64,000 nucleotides of DNA from Chryseobacterium sp. (GTDB lineage: Bacteria > Bacteroidota > Bacteroidia > Flavobacteriales > Weeksellaceae). Position 1 is the first letter of the stretch; every line of letters starts with the position of its first letter. Below are positions 17,256-26,451 of the stretch, piece after piece. The notes under the pieces were generated by a model, which searched no databases, was not told the origin of the DNA, and saw only the letters and a list, made by a program, of their open reading frames with translations. The stretch is taken from NCBI RefSeq assembly GCF_019236175.1, contig NZ_JAFAJM010000014.1, positions 1-64,000 of the forward strand, written 5' to 3'. Both the position numbers and the translations under genes were made by a program.

Positions 17256-19082
17256 TTATTTATTCATGGACATCAGGAATTCCTCATTGTTAAGAGTTCC
17301 TTTGATGTTTTTATCTACAAATTCCATTGCTTCAACAGGATTCATTTCAGAAAGATATTTTCTTAGAATCCACATTCTCTGGGATGTTTTTTCATCAAGA
17401 AGAAGATCATCTCTACGCGTACTGGACGCTACAAGATCAATCGCAGGATAGATTCTTCTGTTCGCAATTTTTCTATCCAGCTGAAGTTCCATATTACCGG
17501 TACCTTTGAATTCTTCGAAAATAACTTCATCCATTTTTGACCCGGTATCGATAAGTGCCGTTGCAATAATTGTCAGGGATCCACCGCCTTCAATTTTTCT
17601 TGCCGCTCCAAAGAATCTTTTCGGTTTATGAAGAGCATTGGCATCCACCCCTCCGGAAAGTACTTTTCCTGAAGCAGGAGTAACCGTGTTATACGCTCTT
17701 GCCAGTCTGGTAATTGAATCTAACAAAATCACCACATCATGTCCGCATTCTACCATTCTTTGTGCTTTTGCAAGAACAAGGTTGGCTACTTTTACATGTT
17801 TTTCAGCAGCTTCATCAAATGTAGAGGCAATTACTTCCGCATTCACACTTCTTTCCATATCCGTCACCTCTTCAGGACGTTCATCAATCAAAAGAACCAT
17901 CATGTATACTTCCGGGTGATTGGCAGCGATAGAGTTGGCGATATCTTTAAGCAACATGGTCTTACCGGTTTTAGGCTGAGCAACAATCATTGCTCTTTGT
18001 CCTTTACCAATAGGAGCAAATAAATCTACAATTCTGGTTGATACGGTAGATCCGCTTCCTGCAAGATTAAATTTCTCTTCCGGGAAAAGCGGAGTAAGAT
18101 ATTCGAAAGCAACGCGGTCTTTAATAAAAGCAAGATCACGCCCGTTAACTTCAGTAGGTTTTAGTAATGAAAAATATTTTTCACCTTCTTTAGGAAGCCT
18201 CACAATTCCTTTAACTGTATCTCCGGTTTTTAACCCAAAATTTCTGATTTGTGCAGTAGAAACATACACATCATCTGGAGAAGAGATATAACTAAAATCT
18301 GAAGAACGTAAGAATCCGTAATTATCCGGTAATATTTCTAACACCCCCTCAATACTTACCATACCATCGAAATTGAATTCTTTTTTATGGTCATGTGAGT
18401 CCTCTGCCTTTTCAGAATGCCTGTTTTGATTCTGATGTTGGTGTTGGTTCTGATGCTGGTGTTGCTGATGTTGCTGGTTTTTATGCTGATTTCCGCCGTT
18501 CTGCGGGTGGTTGTGTCCTTTTTGAGGTCTGTTAGCCTGTTGTTGAGGATTGTTGTTAGGCTTTTCTTCTGCCTGAACAGGCTCTTGGGATTCTGTGTTT
18601 TTAGGAGTTTCTGTTTTTTCCTGGGCTACTTCGGTATTTCCCGCATTTGTAGAAACTCTTTTCCTTTTCTTTTTGGCTGCGGCTGAAGGTGCTTCTGCTT
18701 CCTCCGCGACTACCGTTTCAGCTTTTGGCTCTTCTGGTTTTACTTCTTCAGAAGCCGGTACCTTTTCTTCTACGTTTTCCTCTACTTTTGGTTCTGTCGG
18801 TGTTTTTGCGGTTGCTCTCGGCTTAGCAGGAGCTTTTTTAGGGGCAGCTTTTTTTGCCGGGGCTTTCACAGGTTTTTCTGCTGTAGCCTCTTCAGTATTT
18901 ATGCTGGTTTCTGTGGCGTTGAAATAATCTTTAGCAACTTTAGGGTTAGAAGCCTGAAAGTCAAGAATTGCAAAGATTTTATCATTCTCATTGCTGGTTC
19001 TTGCAACTTTAACGCCTAAATCCTTTAAGATTTTAGTCAGTTCCGTTACGGATTTTGACCTTAACGTTTCTATGTTAAACAT
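17256..19082 (-). CDS. rho: Transcription termination factor Rho with long disordered insert
   Basis: Hexameric RNA-dependent ATPase that ends transcription. Domains in order: Rho N-terminal helix bundle (residues 1-45); a low-complexity insert (~55-238), first Lys/Ala/Glu/Pro-rich and then Asn/Gln/His-rich; the cold-shock-like RNA-binding domain (~240-315); and the RecA-type ATPase with P-loop PKTGKT and [15 protein letters not shown]. At 608 residues it is far longer than the ~420 of E. coli Rho, the excess being the insert, as in other Bacteroidota. Its promoter overlaps that of the divergent DUF4293 gene. Confidence 0.97.
   Translation of the reverse strand: MFNIETLRSKSVTELTKILKDLGVKVARTSNENDKIFAILDFQASNPKVAKDYFNATETSINTEEATAEKPVKAPAKKAAPKKAPAKPRATAKTPTEPKVEENVEEKVPASEEVKPEEPKAETVVAEEAEAPSAAAKKKRKRVSTNAGNTEVAQEKTETPKNTESQEPVQAEEKPNNNPQQQANRPQKGHNHPQNGGNQHKNQQHQQHQHQNQHQHQNQNRHSEKAEDSHDHKKEFNFDGMVSIEGVLEILPDNYGFLRSSDFSYISSPDDVYVSTAQIRNFGLKTGDTVKGIVRLPKEGEKYFSLLKPTEVNGRDLAFIKDRVAFEYLTPLFPEEKFNLAGSGSTVSTRIVDLFAPIGKGQRAMIVAQPKTGKTMLLKDIANSIAANHPEVYMMVLLIDERPEEVTDMERSVNAEVIASTFDEAAEKHVKVANLVLAKAQRMVECGHDVVILLDSITRLARAYNTVTPASGKVLSGGVDANALHKPKRFFGAARKIEGGGSLTIIATALIDTGSKMDEVIFEEFKGTGNMELQLDRKIANRRIYPAIDLVASSTRRDDLLLDEKTSQRMWILRKYLSEMNPVEAMEFVDKNIKGTLNNEEFLMSMNK
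18405..18560 (-). repeat. Low-complexity Gln/His/Asn codon tract inside rho
   Basis: Short degenerate repeats of His, Gln and Asn codons encode a polar prion-like stretch of Rho. On the plus strand the same DNA gives a spurious Leu/Val/Met-rich reading frame. Confidence 0.8.
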
Positions 19083-19161
19083 ACTTAATGTAAAAATGTA
19101 ATTAATTGTGAGTAAGAAAAGTAAGTCCGGTGACTTTGGTTTTCAAGTACATTGTATAATG

Positions 19162-19192
19162 CAAATCTACACTTATTTTTGAATTGTGCAAA
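19162..19192 (-). promoter_or_regulatory. Promoter of rho
   Basis: On the minus strand TTTG (19192-19189), a 19-nt spacer and TAGATTTG (19169-19162) match both boxes, giving a leader of about 75 nt. It interleaves with the plus-strand promoter at 19178-19208. Confidence 0.65.
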
Positions 19193-19208
19193 ATTTATGT
19201 TATTTTTG
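19178..19208 (+). promoter_or_regulatory. Promoter of the DUF4293 gene
   Basis: TTTG (19178-19181), a 19-nt spacer and TATTTTTG (19201-19208) match both Bacteroidota promoter boxes. The ATG is 18 bp downstream. Confidence 0.7.
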
Positions 19209-19226
19209 CCAAGAATTTAATATTCA

Positions 19227-19616
19227 ATGCTACAGAGAATACAGACAATATGGACATTACTGGCAGTTTTAGCTGCTGTTTTTCTATTCATCACGGGACA
19301 GGATGTTACCGTTTTTGGTGCCGTTCCCGTTATTAATATCAGTTGTATTATACTGGTTTTAGCCGGAGCATTAAGTATTTTTAGTTTCAAAAACAGAAAA
19401 AGACAAATTTTGCTGAATACCATCAGCATCATTATAAACGTTTTGTTGATTGGTGTATTGGCGTACTGGCTGCTAAACTTATCCGGAGGAATTCATTTTC
19501 CTGAGAAGGGTATTGAGCCGATTTTCCCATTAATCGCGGTAATCTGTCTGCTTATTGCAAACGTATACATCCGCAAAGATGAGAGGCTCGTAAAATCTGT
19601 AGACAGACTTCGATAG
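19227..19616 (+). CDS. DUF4293 family membrane protein
   Basis: A 129-residue integral membrane protein with four predicted helices (about 6-24, 31-49, 59-80, 96-112) and a basic C-terminus. It begins MLQRIQTIW, the typical start of the DUF4293 family, which is a divergent neighbour of rho in many Flavobacteriia. Function is unknown. A complete promoter and a terminator bracket it, so it is a single-gene unit. Confidence 0.85.
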   Translation: MLQRIQTIWTLLAVLAAVFLFITGQDVTVFGAVPVINISCIILVLAGALSIFSFKNRKRQILLNTISIIINVLLIGVLAYWLLNLSGGIHFPEKGIEPIFPLIAVICLLIANVYIRKDERLVKSVDRLR

Positions 19617-19640
19617 CCTTACAACGATTTTTTGAGTGAG

Positions 19641-19669
19641 AACAGCTTCTTTTTAGGAGCTGTTTTTTT
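19641..19669 (+). terminator. Rho-independent terminator after the DUF4293 gene
   Basis: Stem AACAGCT / AGCTGTT around a 10-nt loop, followed by a run of seven T. Confidence 0.8.
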
Positions 19670-19782
19670 ATTGATGAAAATTATACAATTGGTTATCTCT
19701 GGTACAGATCAATTAATTTATGTAACTTCCTGCAACTTTTCGGTAAAAAAAGCGACAGATTATATAACTTTAATTAAAGACA

Positions 19783-20703
19783 ATGAAAAAGTTCACTTAT
19801 CTTACGGTATCATTTTTCTCAATATTTACATTTGCCCAGGAAGTTTCAAAACAAAGAATTGAAACTGTACTGTCTACTTTAGCTTCCGATGAAATGAGAG
19901 GCCGGGAAATCGGCACCCAGGAAAATGAAAATGCAGCCAATTATATAGCAAAACTTTTTAAAGAAAATAATTTAGAATATTGTACAGGCAGTTCTTATCT
20001 GGTCCCATTTGATTATAAAGGAAAAACAGTCTATAATGTATGCGGGATCAAAAAAGGAAAATCTGATCAGTATTTAGGATTCTCCGGACATTTTGACCAT
20101 ATAGGTACCAGCAACAAAACCGGAGATAATATTTACAATGGTGCTGATGATGATGCCAGCGGCATTACAACATTAGTAGGTATTGCAGATTATTTTAAAA
20201 ACAAAAAAACGGATTTTTCAATGGTCTTCATGGCTTTCAATGGGGAAGAAAAAGGAATGCTGGGCTCAAAAGCTATTTCAACAAATCAGAATCTGGATTA
20301 TATTTACAATAAGATGACGGCACTTTTCAATTTTGAAATGGTAGCTACCGAATCTCAATGGGGGAAAAATGCATTATATATGACGGGAGATGATCTTTCG
20401 GACTTTGATGAATTATTCAATAAAAATGCAGTAAACGGGCTGACTATACATGCTGATCCCTATATAGGACAACAGTTATTTTACCGTTCGGATAATGTCA
20501 GTTTTGTCAAAAAGAAAATCATTGCCCATTCTTTCTCAACGGTTGACATGACGAAAGCCACTCATTATCATCACGAAAATGACGATATCAATATCGTAGA
20601 TTTTAATAATATGACCCAGATCATTAATAACTTTGGAAAAACACTGGAAAAATTAAATCCAAAAAACTTTAGCCCAAAGTATAATGACCAGGTAAAATTT
20701 TAA
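19783..20703 (+). CDS. M28 family zinc peptidase, exported
   Basis: A 306-residue peptidase with a signal peptide (residues 1-18, ending TFAQE). The di-zinc ligands of family M28 are visible: His in SGHFDHIG, bridging Asp in NGADDDASG, and the catalytic Glu and next ligand in FNGEEKGMLGS. A late His in THYHHENDD completes the site. It probably acts as an aminopeptidase in the periplasm or outside the cell. The ATG at 19783 opens the signal peptide directly. Single-gene unit followed by a hairpin. Confidence 0.9.
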   Translation: MKKFTYLTVSFFSIFTFAQEVSKQRIETVLSTLASDEMRGREIGTQENENAANYIAKLFKENNLEYCTGSSYLVPFDYKGKTVYNVCGIKKGKSDQYLGFSGHFDHIGTSNKTGDNIYNGADDDASGITTLVGIADYFKNKKTDFSMVFMAFNGEEKGMLGSKAISTNQNLDYIYNKMTALFNFEMVATESQWGKNALYMTGDDLSDFDELFNKNAVNGLTIHADPYIGQQLFYRSDNVSFVKKKIIAHSFSTVDMTKATHYHHENDDINIVDFNNMTQIINNFGKTLEKLNPKNFSPKYNDQVKF

Positions 20704-20715
20704 AAAGCATACTAT

Positions 20716-20742
20716 AAAACCGCTACTCCAGCGGTTTTTATT
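20716..20742 (+). terminator. Rho-independent terminator after the M28 peptidase gene
   Basis: A perfect 9-bp stem (AAAACCGCT / AGCGGTTTT), 5-nt loop, then T-rich sequence. Confidence 0.85.
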
Positions 20743-20895
20743 TTGTCCGTATCTTTCACTATTCTGCATTTCAAAAGACCTATTGTACTTCAAAAAGCAA
20801 CCACAAGACCATTGAGTTGTAACAAAAATGCTCTTTCTGAAACATATCAATTAAAGTAAAACAGGATTAAGAACGTCTTATCTTTTAATTTTACG

Positions 20896-20903
20896 TAATT
20901 TTG
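20896..20903 (+). promoter_or_regulatory. -7 box (TAATTTTG) for the ABC exporter gene
   Basis: An exact TAnnTTTG match 20 bp before the ATG at 20924; no clear -33 TTG. Confidence 0.5.
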
Positions 20904-20923
20904 CTATCCAATTTTTTCATTGA

Positions 20924-22762
20924 ATGAACGAATATAAAAAAATCTTAAAGTTCGCGAGGCCGCATCAAAAATACATCTACGGAAGTTTATTTTTCAATAT
21001 TCTTTACTCCGTATTTCAGATTGCTTCTTTAGGGACAATTCTGCCGGTTTTAGGAATGCTTTTTGGCACTATCAAACCGGAAAAATACGAAAAGCCACCC
21101 GTGTATTCCGGTGAAATCATTGATTTCTTCTCTTATTTAAAAGAATATTCCAACTATTATGTACAGAACTTGGTGGATCAGTATGGTGCACTGACAGTTC
21201 TTGCATGGCTGTGTATCGTGACAGCCTTTATGTTCTTACTGAGAAATGCTTTCAGATATTTCGGGGCCTACCTTTTAATTAATTACCGGGTAGGGGTCAC
21301 AAAAGATCTTCGTGGGGCGATGTACAGAAAAATACTTTCTTTACCGGTTTCCTTTTTTACAGAGAGCCGTAAAGGAGATTTAATGTCCCGTATGTCTAAT
21401 GACGTAGGTGAAGTGGAAGGAAATATTTTAGGAAGTTTAATAGAATTGATCAATGCCCCTTTTATGCTGATCAGTACCCTGGTTACATTATTCTTCTTGA
21501 GTCCGGAAATGACTCTGTTTTCATTACTGGTACTTCCTGTCATGGGAACGATGATCGCCCTGGTTGGAAAAAGCCTTAAAAAGGATTCTCATGAAGCACA
21601 GCATGAAATGGGAACCATATTTTCTATCGTAGATGAAACATTAAAGTCATCAAAAGTCATTAAGATCTTTAATGCTGAAAAAATCATGGACAACCGTTTC
21701 ATGAAATCTATGAACAGATGGATCTCCAGTTCAATCAGCCTGGGAAGAAAGAAAGAACTGGCTTCTCCGATGAGCGAATTCTTAGGATCTATTACCTTTT
21801 TGATCATCGCGTGGTATGGAGGAAAACAGATTATTGTTGAACAAAGTATTTCTCCTGCAGACTTCCTCGTATTTTTAGGAATGTTCTTCCAGATCTTACC
21901 GCCGGCAAAAAGTTTATCTACCGCCATCTCTAATGTTCAGAAAGGGGAAGCTTCCCTGAAAAGAGTATTGGAAATTCTGGATGCTGATGTGAAAATTGAA
22001 GAAGTGGCAGAACCGGTTTCTATTACTACCCTTCAACACAATATTGAATTTAAAGACATCGGCTTCTATTATGACAAAGCTAATCTGATTCTTAAAAACT
22101 TTAATTTAACCATACCCAAAGGAAAAACCGTAGCATTAGTAGGACAAAGTGGAAGCGGAAAAACAACAATTGCCAATCTTCTGGCAAGATTTTATGATGT
22201 TTCTGAAGGAGAAATCTTAATTGACGGAACAGATATCAAGCATCTGAAATTAAAAGAATACCGCCAGCTTCTGGGAATGGTAACCCAGGAATCTGTGTTA
22301 TTCAATGATTCCGTGTATAATAATATTTTGATGGGCAAACCTGATGCCACCAGAGAAGAAGTGATTGCAGCCGCTAAAATTGCTAATGCAGACGCTTTTA
22401 TTTCCAATCTTGCAGAAGGATATGACACCAATATCGGAGACGACGGAAACAAACTTTCAGGCGGACAGAAACAAAGAGTTTCCATTGCAAGAGCCGTGTT
22501 GAAAAACCCACCGATTATGATTCTTGATGAAGCTACTTCTGCATTGGATACGGAGTCAGAAAGATTTGTACAGGATGCTCTTGAAAAAATGATGGAAAAC
22601 AGGACTTCCCTGGTGATTGCCCACCGCCTTTCAACCATCCAAAAAGCAGACTGGATCGTAGTAATGGAAAAAGGAGATATCGTAGAACAGGGCACACACC
22701 ACGATCTGATTGCTAAAAAAGGAATGTATCACAAGCTCGTTGAGCTTCAGAACTTTGACTAA
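20924..22762 (+). CDS. MsbA-like ABC exporter (fused permease and ATPase)
   Basis: A 612-residue half-transporter: six-helix permease domain (about 15-340) and a nucleotide-binding domain with Walker A GQSGSGKT (407-414), signature LSGGQKQR (from 511) and Walker B IMILDEATSALD. Homodimers of this type export lipids, lipid A core or drugs across the inner membrane. Size and architecture suit MsbA, but the substrate is not readable and no lipid A genes are adjacent. The downstream DUF1801 gene starts 12 bp after its stop and is probably co-transcribed. Confidence 0.9.
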   Translation: MNEYKKILKFARPHQKYIYGSLFFNILYSVFQIASLGTILPVLGMLFGTIKPEKYEKPPVYSGEIIDFFSYLKEYSNYYVQNLVDQYGALTVLAWLCIVTAFMFLLRNAFRYFGAYLLINYRVGVTKDLRGAMYRKILSLPVSFFTESRKGDLMSRMSNDVGEVEGNILGSLIELINAPFMLISTLVTLFFLSPEMTLFSLLVLPVMGTMIALVGKSLKKDSHEAQHEMGTIFSIVDETLKSSKVIKIFNAEKIMDNRFMKSMNRWISSSISLGRKKELASPMSEFLGSITFLIIAWYGGKQIIVEQSISPADFLVFLGMFFQILPPAKSLSTAISNVQKGEASLKRVLEILDADVKIEEVAEPVSITTLQHNIEFKDIGFYYDKANLILKNFNLTIPKGKTVALVGQSGSGKTTIANLLARFYDVSEGEILIDGTDIKHLKLKEYRQLLGMVTQESVLFNDSVYNNILMGKPDATREEVIAAAKIANADAFISNLAEGYDTNIGDDGNKLSGGQKQRVSIARAVLKNPPIMILDEATSALDTESERFVQDALEKMMENRTSLVIAHRLSTIQKADWIVVMEKGDIVEQGTHHDLIAKKGMYHKLVELQNFD

Positions 22763-22774
22763 TTTTTTATTATA

Positions 22775-23125
22775 ATGAATCCCATACAAGAGTATTTCTA
22801 CAGAATCGAAGAGCCTGAAAGAAGTACTCTTTTATTTTTGCGAGAAAAAATATTAGGCTCCGACACTGAAAACATTACAGAAACTTTTAGCTTCGGGCTT
22901 CCGTTCATCAAATACAAAAAGAAAATGCTGTGTTATTTCTACTACAGCAAGAAATATAAAAAACACTATATCAGTTTTTACCATGGTGACCACCTTGATT
23001 ATCCGGAATTGATTCAGGATGGCAGGAAAAAATTTAAAATTCTTTTAATTAATGTGGAAGAAGACTTACCACTAGACTTTATCTTAAATCTGCTGAATGA
23101 GATAAAACAATATATTAAGGCCTAA
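22775..23125 (+). CDS. DUF1801 (YdhG-like) family protein
   Basis: A 116-residue cytosolic protein. The pattern ETFSFGLPFIKYKKKMLCYF followed by a short second half fits the DUF1801/YdhG fold, related to a component of the YdeI/YdhG group. Function is unknown; some members bind metals or are stress-linked. It follows the ABC exporter by 12 bp. Confidence 0.75.
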   Translation: MNPIQEYFYRIEEPERSTLLFLREKILGSDTENITETFSFGLPFIKYKKKMLCYFYYSKKYKKHYISFYHGDHLDYPELIQDGRKKFKILLINVEEDLPLDFILNLLNEIKQYIKA

Positions 23126-23214
23126 CTCCATCTCATTTTAGAGTTAATTGCAAAGTTTTTTGTCATATACAATAGATGCCTGTTCACTAATTATCGATCT
23201 ATAAAAGCTTTTTA

Positions 23215-24609
23215 CTATTCCAGTTTAATCCATTTATATTGACTTGCCGTCTGAATTTTATACCAGTACCCTGGTTTTCTATCTACAATATTAAAAGTTT
23301 GAGGATCAAAATTGATATAATCAGAAGAAATTATTGTGTCTTTAAACGCTCTTATTTTATAATTTAGATTGATATTATTGGAAGGTAGCCAAAAGCCATA
23401 TTTTTTGGTAAGATTATATTCATAAAACGTTGCAGTAGCATATCCATTACTTAAGGTATAATCCATGAAACCAAGCCACCAATTTGCAGGTCGAGCAACA
23501 GCACTTCCATCTAAATTGCCTGTCACTTTATCATGATAGCTAGATACCACATCCCCTTGAATTCCTATAGGAATTGTTGGATTTCCTAGTTTAATACTAT
23601 CAAGAATATATTTATAATCAATAGCGTAATTACTGGGTAAATTATCTTTACTCCAATCTTGTGAAGAAGTCTGAATGAAAAAGACATCCGGATTAACAGT
23701 AGAAATAATTCGACGCATATCTAATCCGAAGTATTCTTTTATTCCAGCTAAGTTACCTCCTTTTATTCCAATTCCCCATGCAGCAAAATAAATATTAGGA
23801 TTAGCCTCATTAATAGCTTTTTTCATTTGTTGATTAAAATTTATTACGGCATCCGACCTAAACTCTACCCATTGTTTATAATAAATAGTATTTTTTTTAA
23901 TGGTTTCAAATGTTAAATTTTGTTTAGGAATAAAATATTTATCGGCAAATTGATCAATAGTAGATTTACTTACATCCCCATAAAAACGTTTTTTAGGCGA
24001 CTGAGCGTCGATAGTTTCCCACTCTGGGAAGTAAGATTCTGCAAATTCAATACCATCAAAAATATTAGAATATTTATTCGCTTTATTAAGTATATTCTTA
24101 ATTCTTTCAGCCTGCCAATCAACATAATCCTTATTATGAAAAGAATAAAGATGTGTTGTATTATCTATTGAAGAAGGATCAAGCAGCTCCATTTTCCATC
24201 CGTCTCCTCCCGGAATTGCATTTCCGTAAATACAATTTCCTAATAACATCAACCAAATTTTAATTCCGCTATTTTTTATTGCCTGAAGATAGTTTGGTCT
24301 AAGTAATTTGTCATTTTGGGTACCATCCCAATATTCTGCAACAGTATAGTGCACAGAATTAACACCAGTCCTTTTTAAATCCTCTACCAATTGCTCTGGG
24401 GATACCTTACCAATATTATCTATGAAAGCAGGATCTATTTGAACCGAGCGCCCATTCATTCCAGTTGGTATTGAGCGGGTTATTTTTGACTTGACTGCCC
24501 TATTTTCTTCCGGTGTAAGCATAGAAGAAGAAACAAATCTATCTTCCTTACATGAATAAGTTTCCAGAACAAAAATCCCTATACAGATAAATTGCAATAA
24601 ATTTTTCAT
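23215..24609 (-). CDS. Putative TIM-barrel glycosidase-like lipoprotein
   Basis: A 464-residue lipoprotein with signal and lipobox TYSC (Cys20). I do not recognise a precise family. The body reads like a (beta/alpha)8 barrel: SVHYTVAEYWD, IKIWLMLLGN, IFDGIEFAESYFPEW with a candidate acidic residue, IYFAAWGIGIKGG, DVFFIQTSSQDW, IPIGIQGDVVSS and ATATFYEYN. This ladder suits uncharacterised glycosyl hydrolase-like families. Its DNA is visibly more AT-rich than its neighbours and it interrupts an otherwise housekeeping region, consistent with acquisition. Substrate and activity are unknown. Confidence 0.6.
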   Translation of the reverse strand: MKNLLQFICIGIFVLETYSCKEDRFVSSSMLTPEENRAVKSKITRSIPTGMNGRSVQIDPAFIDNIGKVSPEQLVEDLKRTGVNSVHYTVAEYWDGTQNDKLLRPNYLQAIKNSGIKIWLMLLGNCIYGNAIPGGDGWKMELLDPSSIDNTTHLYSFHNKDYVDWQAERIKNILNKANKYSNIFDGIEFAESYFPEWETIDAQSPKKRFYGDVSKSTIDQFADKYFIPKQNLTFETIKKNTIYYKQWVEFRSDAVINFNQQMKKAINEANPNIYFAAWGIGIKGGNLAGIKEYFGLDMRRIISTVNPDVFFIQTSSQDWSKDNLPSNYAIDYKYILDSIKLGNPTIPIGIQGDVVSSYHDKVTGNLDGSAVARPANWWLGFMDYTLSNGYATATFYEYNLTKKYGFWLPSNNINLNYKIRAFKDTIISSDYINFDPQTFNIVDRKPGYWYKIQTASQYKWIKLE

Positions 24610-24833
24610 TCCTTAAATACATTTGTGTTAATCTATATTTTATAAAAGCTCTAAATAAAAAATATTTTCCTTAATCAAAACCAACATAAAACATTGATAT
24701 ATAAATAGTTAAATATATTAAAAAAAATAACAACTCTATATTATCAATATTCTTGGTGAATAAAATTTGTTAGATTATATCTTTAATTTCCATTGATACA
24801 TACTTTCAATATAGCATAGGTAAGTTATTATGC
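24610..24833. other. AT-rich intergenic region without recognisable gene
   Basis: This very AT-rich stretch separates the lipoprotein gene from the psd terminator. I see no open frame of note and no RNA gene. It should contain the lipoprotein promoter, but no exact TAnnTTTG box was identified. Confidence 0.5.
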
Positions 24834-24870
24834 AAAAAAATAAGCACTGCTAAAAAACAGTACTTATTTT
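24834..24870 (-). terminator. Terminator after psd
   Basis: A 12-bp stem (AAATAAGCACTG / CAGTACTTATTT, one G-U pair). On the minus strand it is followed by seven T. Confidence 0.8.
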
Positions 24871-24894
24871 AATCTATATGATTTATGGTAAATC

Positions 24895-25548
24895 TTAACT
24901 TTTCAATTTGGCAATAACGTCCAAGCCTCCTGTCGTAATGTCTCCGATCTTACAAACGATCTCAGTGTCCAAAGGCAGGAATACATCCATCCTTGAACCG
25001 AATTTAATAAATCCGAATTCATGTCCGGCTTTTGCCTGATCTCCTTCATTACAGTAGAAAACAATCCTTCTTGCTACATATCCTGCAATCTGTCTGAAAA
25101 CCACTTTATGATGGGTTAACGTTTCAACAGCCACGGTTGTTCTCTCGTTTTCCGTAGATGATTTTTCGTGCCATGCTACCAGATATTTACCCGGGTGGTA
25201 TTTTTTATAAATAACCTGTCCTGTAACCGGATATCGGCAGATATGCACGTTAAGAGGAGACATGAAGATAGAAACCTGAATTGCTTTTCCTTTAATAAAT
25301 TCATTTTCTTCCACTTCTTTGATCATCACCACTTTTCCGTCAACAGGAGCGATAACATTTTCTTTGTGATCAAGAATACTACGGTTTGGCACTCTGAAGA
25401 ACCAGAATACAAGACAGTAAATAACCAACAAAGGCATGATGATCACTAGTGACCATATTTTAAGGAAATAAATCGCTAACACACCCAATATGAAAAAAAG
25501 GATGGTTGCCACAGTAATGGTTCCTTTTGATTCTCTATGTAATTTCAT
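24895..25548 (-). CDS. psd: Phosphatidylserine decarboxylase (short, prokaryotic type II form)
   Basis: Makes phosphatidylethanolamine from phosphatidylserine at the inner membrane. Two N-terminal hydrophobic segments (about residues 10-50) precede the catalytic domain. The autocleavage motif is FGSRMD (about residues 184-189); the Ser becomes the pyruvoyl group. Length (217 aa) is that of the short form. The gene starts 4 bp after the cdsA stop, so both lipid genes and the upstream LUD gene form an operon. Confidence 0.94.
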   Translation of the reverse strand: MKLHRESKGTITVATILFFILGVLAIYFLKIWSLVIIMPLLVIYCLVFWFFRVPNRSILDHKENVIAPVDGKVVMIKEVEENEFIKGKAIQVSIFMSPLNVHICRYPVTGQVIYKKYHPGKYLVAWHEKSSTENERTTVAVETLTHHKVVFRQIAGYVARRIVFYCNEGDQAKAGHEFGFIKFGSRMDVFLPLDTEIVCKIGDITTGGLDVIAKLKS

Positions 25549-25552
25549 GAGA

Positions 25553-26425
25553 CTATATAAATTTTTCTAAAATAAAGTACAAATATACGACAGGAACACA
25601 GATTATGAAACTATCCAGCCTATCTAAAACACCACCGTGTCCCGGAATGATGTTTCCACTGTCTTTCACCCCGAAATTTCTTTTCAGCTGGCTTTCTACC
25701 AAATCTCCCAACGGAGCAAAAGCAGCTACCAGAAACCCTACGATCATCCAGTTCCCTCTGAGTTCAGGCTGATAATGCTCTATAAAATAAGACAAAACCA
25801 ATGTCAGAACAACTCCCCCTGCATACCCTTCCCAGGTTTTCTTGGGCGAAATTTTAGGTGCCATTTTATGTTTACCAAAGAACTTTCCTACCAGATAAGC
25901 GAAAGTATCGCTACTCCAGATCAGAATAAACAGAAATAAAACTTCTAAGGAAAATGTATCATTATAGCTTGAGAACTTAGGCAGGCCTAATGCGAAACTA
26001 AAGGGTAAAGCCACATAAATGACGGTAAAAATCAGTTTCCCGCTATCGTAATACAATTCATTAGGATATTTGAATAAAGTCACTACAGCAATCCCTATCA
26101 ATGCCAGTGCAAGAATTTCACTGAGCCTGAAATCAAAAAAGAAATCATGGCTGAAATATCTTTTTGAAAAAATATAAAATATAAAAATGACCAATGGGAA
26201 TACTACCCATTTTTCATATCCTTTTCCGAACTTCATTATTTTAACACATTCCCATGTACCAACAACCAGCAGCAAACTGATCAGCGCATGATAAAGGTAT
26301 TCCTGTTTAATAAGGCCCGGAGAGATGTTATTGATCAATTGTGCTCCAAGCGGAGTAGTACAAAGAATGATGATAGCTACATAAGCAATACCGGAGATCG
26401 TTCTTTGAATAAGATTTTTGTCCAA
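25553..26425 (-). CDS. cdsA: Phosphatidate cytidylyltransferase
   Basis: Integral membrane enzyme (290 aa, about eight helices) making CDP-diacylglycerol from phosphatidate and CTP. The family signature is near the C-terminus: DSGNIIPGHGGVLDRLDS, with SPKKTWEGYAGG and DLVESQLKR before it. It supplies substrate for phosphatidylserine synthesis and hence for the adjacent psd. Co-directional with psd (4-bp gap) and 26 bp after the LUD gene. Confidence 0.95.
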   Translation of the reverse strand: MDKNLIQRTISGIAYVAIIILCTTPLGAQLINNISPGLIKQEYLYHALISLLLVVGTWECVKIMKFGKGYEKWVVFPLVIFIFYIFSKRYFSHDFFFDFRLSEILALALIGIAVVTLFKYPNELYYDSGKLIFTVIYVALPFSFALGLPKFSSYNDTFSLEVLFLFILIWSSDTFAYLVGKFFGKHKMAPKISPKKTWEGYAGGVVLTLVLSYFIEHYQPELRGNWMIVGFLVAAFAPLGDLVESQLKRNFGVKDSGNIIPGHGGVLDRLDSFIICVPVVYLYFILEKFI

Positions 26426-26451
26426 AATTTTAAATTTAGAAGTACGTGTGC

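Noticed and set aside
18417..18927. Two plus-strand reading frames rich in Leu/Val/Met and Ser/Ala
   Set aside because: They are antisense shadows of the low-complexity insert of rho, caused by repetitive His/Gln/Asn and Ala/Glu codons.
22192..22695. 167-residue minus-strand frame in the ABC exporter ATPase domain
   Set aside because: Opposite strand of conserved Walker and signature motifs; no independent evidence.
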